64,000 nucleotides of DNA from CAVSNH01 sp963729275 (GTDB taxonomy: Bacteria; Actinomycetota; Acidimicrobiia; Acidimicrobiales; RAAP-2). Location: assembly GCA_963729275.1 (NCBI GenBank), contig CAVSNH010000013.1:186001-250000 (forward strand), given 5' to 3'. The notes under the pieces are model-generated. The model was not told where the DNA came from. It searched no databases and worked only from the letters and a program-made list of their open reading frames with translations. This document shows positions 59,756 through 64,000 of the stretch, piece after piece. Positions within the stretch are counted from its first letter, which is position 1. Each line of letters begins with the position of its first letter. Both the position numbers and the translations under genes were made by a program.

Positions 59756-60514
59756 ATGTCCGCGCCCTCGGCCCTGGCCATCTTCGCGGCCGGGCTGATC
59801 GCCGGGGCCATCAACGTCATCGTGGGGTCTGGGTCGCTCGTGACCTTCCCCACGCTGTTAGCCCTGGGCTACCCGCCGGTGCTGGCCAACGTCTCCAACA
59901 CCGTGGGCCTCGTCCCCGGCAGCATGAGCGCAGTGGTGGCCTACCGCCACGAGCTGGCCGGCCAAGAGCGCCGACTGCTGCGGTTGGCGCCGGCCTCGCT
60001 GGTCGGCGGACTCGCCGGCGGAGCCCTCCTGCTCGCCCTCCCCCACCAAGTGTTCAAGTCGGCAGTGCCGGTGCTCGTCTTGGCGGCGGCACTGCTCATG
60101 GCCGCACAGCCGACCGTCAGCCGATGGCTCGGACAGCGTGGCGATCGTCCCGCCCACCCCACGGCGCCGCTCCTCGTGGGCATCTTCGTGACCGGTATCT
60201 ATGGCGGCTACTTCGGGGCGGCGCAGGGAGTGATCCTCATCGCCCTCCTGGCTACCTTCGTCGACGACGACCTCCAGCGGCTGAACGGCACAAAGAACGC
60301 GCTGGCTCTCATCGCCAACCTGGTGTCGGGCCTCCTCTTCATCGCCTTCACCCACGTGGCCTGGGCGGTGTCCGGCCTCATCGCCGCCGGCTCGATCATC
60401 GGCGGCCAGGTGGGCGGACGCTACGGTCGGCGGCTCCCGGCGCCCGTGCTGCGCTGGATCGTGGTGGTGGCGGGCCTCGGGGTGGCCATCGCCCTGGCTG
60501 TGGAATGGCACTGA
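59756..60514 (+). CDS. TauE/SafE family membrane permease
   Basis: The 252-residue protein is polytopic with about eight helices. Two family half-repeats are visible: LIAGAINVIVGSGSLVTFPT, LLALGYPPVLANVSNTVGL at the N-terminus and GIYGGYFGAAQGVILIALLA, NGTKNALALIANLVSGLLF in the second half. Members move sulfite, sulfoacetate, taurine or similar anions. Divergent from uppS. Substrate unknown. Confidence 0.9.
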   Translation: MSAPSALAIFAAGLIAGAINVIVGSGSLVTFPTLLALGYPPVLANVSNTVGLVPGSMSAVVAYRHELAGQERRLLRLAPASLVGGLAGGALLLALPHQVFKSAVPVLVLAAALLMAAQPTVSRWLGQRGDRPAHPTAPLLVGIFVTGIYGGYFGAAQGVILIALLATFVDDDLQRLNGTKNALALIANLVSGLLFIAFTHVAWAVSGLIAAGSIIGGQVGGRYGRRLPAPVLRWIVVVAGLGVAIALAVEWH

Positions 60515-60586
60515 CAACTCCGGCGGGCAAGGCGGCGGCGCAACGAGGCACGGAGGGCGTAGCGGGGCACCGGTAGGGTCGACCTC

Positions 60587-62632
60587 GTGTCCGACCCGGT
60601 GACCTCGACGCTGCGGGCGGTGACCGGCGCCCTGCCCGGAGGCGGCGAAGAGCGTCAAGGCCAAGAGGCCATGGCCGAAGCAGTGGCCACAGCCATGGCC
60701 GAGGGTCGCCACCTGGTGGTCCAGGCCGGGACGGGCATCGGGAAGTCGCTCGCCTACCTCGTGCCGGCTGCGCTGGGCGGCGGTCCCACCGTCGTGGCTA
60801 CCGCCACCAAGGCGCTCCAGGACCAGCTGGCCGACAAGGATCTCCCGCTGGTGGCCATCGCCAGCGACGTCGACCTCACCTTCGCCGTGCTCAAGGGCCG
60901 CAGCAACTATCTCTGCCGGCAACGGCTCGCCGAGATGGGTGGTGGCACCCAGCTGGACCTGGTCGAACCGGCACCCGACCCCCCCGACAAGGACGACCGC
61001 CTGACACCGGCCCGGGACGAGCCGGCCGCCCCCGGCACCCTTGGGGAGCAGGTGCGGCGCCTCGTGGCCTGGGCCGAGGTCACGAGCTCCGGCGACCGAG
61101 CCGAGCTCGATTTCGAGCCCCACTACCGGGCATGGGCGGCCGTCTCCACGAGCGCCCGCGAGTGCCCGGGAGCCTTCCGGTGCCCGTCGGGGCACGAGTG
61201 CTTCGCCGAGGAGGCGCGCCATCGGGCCGCCGAGGCCGATGTCATCGTGGTCAACACCCATCTCTATGCCGCCCACCTGGCTAGCGGCGGCGCCGTCCTC
61301 CCACCCCACCAGGTCGTGGTGTTCGACGAGGCTCACGCCGTCGAGGACGTGCTCACCGACGGTCTGGGGGTCGAGATCGGCCCGGGCCGGTTCCGGGCCC
61401 TGGCCGCCAGCGCCCGGCCGCTCCTTGACGACAGCCCGACGGCCAAGGAGACGGGCGACGCCATGGCCGAGACGGCCAACGCGCTCGAAGGCGTCCTCGC
61501 CCCGTTGGTCGGTCACCGACTCGCCCGGGCCACGACCGCCGGTCCCGAAGGCGCCGCGCCCGAGCCCAAGGAAACCGTGGGGGTGGGAGCCGCGCAGCGC
61601 GATCTCGAAGGGGTCCTCGCCATGGCCGCCGGCCGCGTGGGCCACCTGGCCGACCAGCTGCGGGTCGGGTCGTCGGCCGACGGCGACGACCCGACCGTAC
61701 GGTCCCGGCGCGACCGCCTGCTGCTGGCCGCCGGGCACCTGTCCGACGATCTGGCCCGATTCGCGGCGACCTCCGACGACGAAGTGGCCTGGGTCGACTC
61801 GGACGCGAGGTCGCCGGTGCTGCGGCTCTCGCCTATCGACGTGGGGGCCCAGCTGGCCGCCCAGCTCTGGCCACAGGTGACCGGCATCCTCACCTCGGCC
61901 ACCGTGCCCGTTGGGCTCGACCGCCGCCTGGGACTGCCGGCCGACGCCACCGATGTCCTCGACGTGGGCAGCCCGTTCGACTACCGGGACCAGGCGATGC
62001 TGTACGTGGCCCGGGACCTCCCCGATCGTCGTCGCCCGGAGGCCGAGGCGGCCATCCACGAGGAGCTGGTCGCCCTCATCGACGCCGCCGGAGGGCGGAC
62101 TCTGGCCCTGTTCACGAGCTGGCGGGCCATGCGTGCCGCCGTCGAGGTCCTCCGGGCGCGCATCGGGTACCCGATCTATGCGCAGAGCGACCTGCCCAAG
62201 CCGGCGCTCATCGAGGCGTTCGCCGAAGACGACGGCGCCTGCCTGTTCGCCACCCTCGGCTTCTGGCAGGGAGTCGACGTCCCCGGTCCGACCCTCACCC
62301 TCGTGACCATCGACCGGATCCCATTTCCGCGACCCGACGATCCGGTGCTCGAAGCCCGGCGGGAACGGGCCGGCCCCGGCGCCTTCGGCCTCGTCGACCT
62401 GCCCCGAGCAGCCACGCTGCTGGCTCAGGGGGCGGGTCGGCTCATCCGCTCGAGCCGCGACCGGGGTGTCGTCGCCGTGCTCGACAGCCGGCTGGCCACC
62501 GCCCGCTACCGCTCCGACCTCCTTGCCCGCGTCCCGCCCATGCGGCGTTCGGTCGACCGAGCCGAGGTCGAGGCATTCCTTCGCTCACTGCAGAGCACGC
62601 CGGACGTCGGTCCGGACGTTGGTCGGGCTTAG
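60587..62632 (+). CDS. dinG: DinG/XPD-like ATP-dependent DNA helicase
   Basis: The 681-residue protein has Walker A GTGIGKS (residues 48-54), VVATATKALQDQL, an iron-sulfur candidate cluster (YLCRQRL ... CPGAFRCPSGHEC), the DEAH box in VVVFDEAHAVED, and C-terminal motifs GILTSATVP, GVDVPGPTLTLV and LAQGAGRLIRS. It should unwind forked DNA or R-loops during repair. The GTG at 60587 matches the known family start region. The stop lies within a 25-bp tandem repeat. Confidence 0.92.
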   Translation: MSDPVTSTLRAVTGALPGGGEERQGQEAMAEAVATAMAEGRHLVVQAGTGIGKSLAYLVPAALGGGPTVVATATKALQDQLADKDLPLVAIASDVDLTFAVLKGRSNYLCRQRLAEMGGGTQLDLVEPAPDPPDKDDRLTPARDEPAAPGTLGEQVRRLVAWAEVTSSGDRAELDFEPHYRAWAAVSTSARECPGAFRCPSGHECFAEEARHRAAEADVIVVNTHLYAAHLASGGAVLPPHQVVVFDEAHAVEDVLTDGLGVEIGPGRFRALAASARPLLDDSPTAKETGDAMAETANALEGVLAPLVGHRLARATTAGPEGAAPEPKETVGVGAAQRDLEGVLAMAAGRVGHLADQLRVGSSADGDDPTVRSRRDRLLLAAGHLSDDLARFAATSDDEVAWVDSDARSPVLRLSPIDVGAQLAAQLWPQVTGILTSATVPVGLDRRLGLPADATDVLDVGSPFDYRDQAMLYVARDLPDRRRPEAEAAIHEELVALIDAAGGRTLALFTSWRAMRAAVEVLRARIGYPIYAQSDLPKPALIEAFAEDDGACLFATLGFWQGVDVPGPTLTLVTIDRIPFPRPDDPVLEARRERAGPGAFGLVDLPRAATLLAQGAGRLIRSSRDRGVVAVLDSRLATARYRSDLLARVPPMRRSVDRAEVEAFLRSLQSTPDVGPDVGRA

Positions 62633-62719
62633 GGCAGCCGGTGGGGGTCGGGCTTAGGGCAGCCGGTGGGGGTCGGGCTTAGAGCAGCCGGTGGGGGTCG
62701 GGCTTAGGGCAGCCGGTGG
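62625..62719. repeat. 25-bp tandem repeat holding two convergent stop codons
   Basis: Four units start at 62625, 62650, 62675 and 62700 (the first 20 bases of the unit are GGGCTTAGGGCAGCCGGTGG); three are nearly identical and the last is partial. The first unit contains the dinG TAG and the last contains the stop of the convergent methyltransferase. Copy number changes would leave both proteins intact. Confidence 0.8.
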
Positions 62720-63561
62720 GCCCGCCACACGTTGGCGGCAAAGGGAACGTCGGCCTTCAGCTGCGCCTGGATCCCCATCACCTCGGCCAGGAAGCTGCGA
62801 GTCTCGGCGAAGAGCTTCGCCCGCTCGTCGTCGGGGAGCGTGAGCACCCAGCTGGACGTGCCGAGCAGGCCGACGAGCTCGTCGGCATCGAGCGCCATCT
62901 GCCAACGGAACACCTCGTGCTCGGGCGGCTCGAAGGGGTATCCCGGGGGGATCTCGAGGGCGGGCTCGGGCCGCAGGACCTCGTCCATCATCCGACGACT
63001 CAGCTCGGTCGGCGACGGCGCCGCCACGACGGGGCGTGCCGGGGACTGACGCCGGTTGTGCACGGCCCTCGCCTTGCTGACGGCACTGCCCATGCCGTCG
63101 GCACCGGTCCACATCACGCCCAGGACGCCGCCGGGTGCGAGCACCCGTGCCACCTCGGACAGGGTGGCGACCGGATCCATCCAGTGCCACGACGTGGCCG
63201 CCAGCACGGCGTCGACGGATCCATCGGGCAAGGGAATGGACTCGCCACGGCCGTCGACGGCACGGGCGCCAGGCACCTCACGCTCGAGCACGGCCCGCAT
63301 GCGCTCGTCGGGATCGATGGCCACAACCTCGTCGGCCCGGTCGAGGAGCACCTGAGTCAGCCGTCCCGTGCCCGCTCCGAGATCGACGACCCGGCCGCGA
63401 TGCTCCGGAAGCAGCCAGTCGACGGCCGCCGACGGGGGAGTCGGTCGATACCGGTCATAGTCGGAGGCCACCGCCCCGAAGCTCCGCGAGCGTTCCGCCT
63501 TGACCTTGGCCGGCAACTGAGAGAGAGGAACATCGGCAGCGACCGCATTGCGTTCGCCCAC
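62704..63561 (-). CDS. Class I SAM-dependent methyltransferase (UbiE/BioC-like)
   Basis: The 285-residue protein has FGAVASDYDRYRPTPPSAAV, motif I VVDLGAGTGRLTQVLLDR, AATSWHWMDP and VARVLAPGGVLGVMW, all typical of the small-molecule methyltransferases near BioC. It is full length. Convergent with dinG and upstream of nothing on this strand before era. Substrate unknown. Confidence 0.88.
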   Translation of the reverse strand: MGERNAVAADVPLSQLPAKVKAERSRSFGAVASDYDRYRPTPPSAAVDWLLPEHRGRVVDLGAGTGRLTQVLLDRADEVVAIDPDERMRAVLEREVPGARAVDGRGESIPLPDGSVDAVLAATSWHWMDPVATLSEVARVLAPGGVLGVMWTGADGMGSAVSKARAVHNRRQSPARPVVAAPSPTELSRRMMDEVLRPEPALEIPPGYPFEPPEHEVFRWQMALDADELVGLLGTSSWVLTLPDDERAKLFAETRSFLAEVMGIQAQLKADVPFAANVWRAHRLP

Positions 63562-63646
63562 GCGCCGAGACTACCTGGACGAGCTCCGAAGCGCCGTCAC
63601 TCCAGTGGCCGGCAACGGGCGGGGCGACCCGTTTCAGTCGCTCGTC

Positions 63647-64000
63647 TCACAGCCCGAGCCGATCCAGCGCATCCTCTCGCTGCTGCCACCGCTTCTCCAC
63701 CCGCACGAACAGCTCGAGGTAGGCGCCCTCGGGCAGCTGGTGGCGCACGGCCGTGCCCACCTCTTTGAGGCGCTGTCCGCCCTTGCCGATCACGATGCCC
63801 TTCTGCGAGTCGCGCTCGACGACGATCTCGCAGCGCACGCGGGGCCATTCCCACTCGGTTACCCGGCAGGCGATGCTGTGCGGGAGCTCGTCCTCGACGT
63901 GTCGCAGCAGCTCCTCGCGCACCAAGTCGGCCACCCACGACGCCTCGGAGAGCTCGCGCACCATGCCGGCCGGGTAGTACTCCGGCCCCTCGGGCAGCCG
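63647..64000 (-). CDS. era: GTPase Era, C-terminal part (N-terminus outside the window)
   Basis: The visible 117 residues begin RLPEGPEYYPAGMVRELSEA, followed by the KH domain: VREELLRHVEDELPHSIACR, VVERDSQKGIVIGKGGQRLK and VGTAVRHQLPEGAYLELFVR. This is the RNA-binding C-terminus of Era, which assists 16S rRNA maturation. The GTPase domain is beyond position 64,000. Its location next to recO/uppS is the classic bacterial order. Confidence 0.93.
   Translation of the reverse strand, partial: RLPEGPEYYPAGMVRELSEASWVADLVREELLRHVEDELPHSIACRVTEWEWPRVRCEIVVERDSQKGIVIGKGGQRLKEVGTAVRHQLPEGAYLELFVRVEKRWQQREDALDRLGL

Noticed and set aside
59858..62059. Long minus-strand open frame opposite dinG and the TauE-like gene
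   Set aside because: Same antisense effect; the plus-strand proteins carry all expected motifs.

Overview
The window is high-GC DNA from an actinobacterium. Acidimicrobiia or a close relative is the best guess. This is inferred from the chromosomal gene order on the right (rpoD, dnaG, ppdK, glyS, hemW, recO, uppS, dinG, era), a mycothiol-dependent-type enzyme, an F420-type luciferase-like oxidoreductase, and very GC-rich third codon positions in the right half. No rRNA or other taxonomic marker is present.

Positions 1 to about 29,918 are an accessory region that I read as the right part of an integrative element. A tyrosine recombinase sits against the 3' end of a tRNA-Val(TAC) gene, with a tandem 18-bp repeat between them that looks like recombinase arm sites. 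The left end of the element lies outside the window. Inside it are a replication-like module (a primase/helicase-type ATPase, an excisionase-type HTH protein, 19-bp iterons upstream and clusters of an 8-bp inverted motif downstream), a serine resolvase, and cargo. The cargo includes a DUF5131/TcmP pair, a DUF120 (archaeal-type riboflavin kinase) protein, a Clp N-domain protein fused to a ClpX-type zinc finger but lacking any ATPase, a stand-alone ClpX zinc finger, and a sigma factor fused to a bifunctional-nuclease (DUF151) domain. It also includes a PhyH-methyltransferase-kinase operon, several methyltransferases, small regulators and many lipoproteins. Several cargo genes are broken (frameshift, 5' truncation, remnants), as expected in a decaying island.

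From 30,000 to 46,600 is ordinary chromosome: an inositol-phosphatase family enzyme, two genes of unknown function, a membrane acyltransferase with an SGNH tail, an aldehyde dehydrogenase, a CrtC/AttH-like protein followed by a cyclopropane-fatty-acid-synthase-like methyltransferase, an LLM/NTF2-like operon, a tRNA with anticodon CAT, and a complete five-gene oligopeptide/nickel-type ABC transporter operon with a strong hairpin after the binding-protein gene.

From 46,600 to 48,500 is a less GC-biased sulfotransferase, a gene fragment and tRNA-Asn(GTT). From 48,500 to the end lie core information-processing genes, mostly on the minus strand and often overlapping by a few bases: the primary sigma factor, DnaG, pyruvate phosphate dikinase, glycyl-tRNA synthetase, HemW, RecO, a small membrane protein, UppS, then plus-strand TauE-like and DinG genes, a methyltransferase and the C-terminal part of Era. 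Three spaced copies of a TTGTCAG-N6-CTGACAA palindrome stand in front of hemW-glyS. A 25-bp tandem repeat supplies the stop codons of both dinG and the convergent methyltransferase gene.
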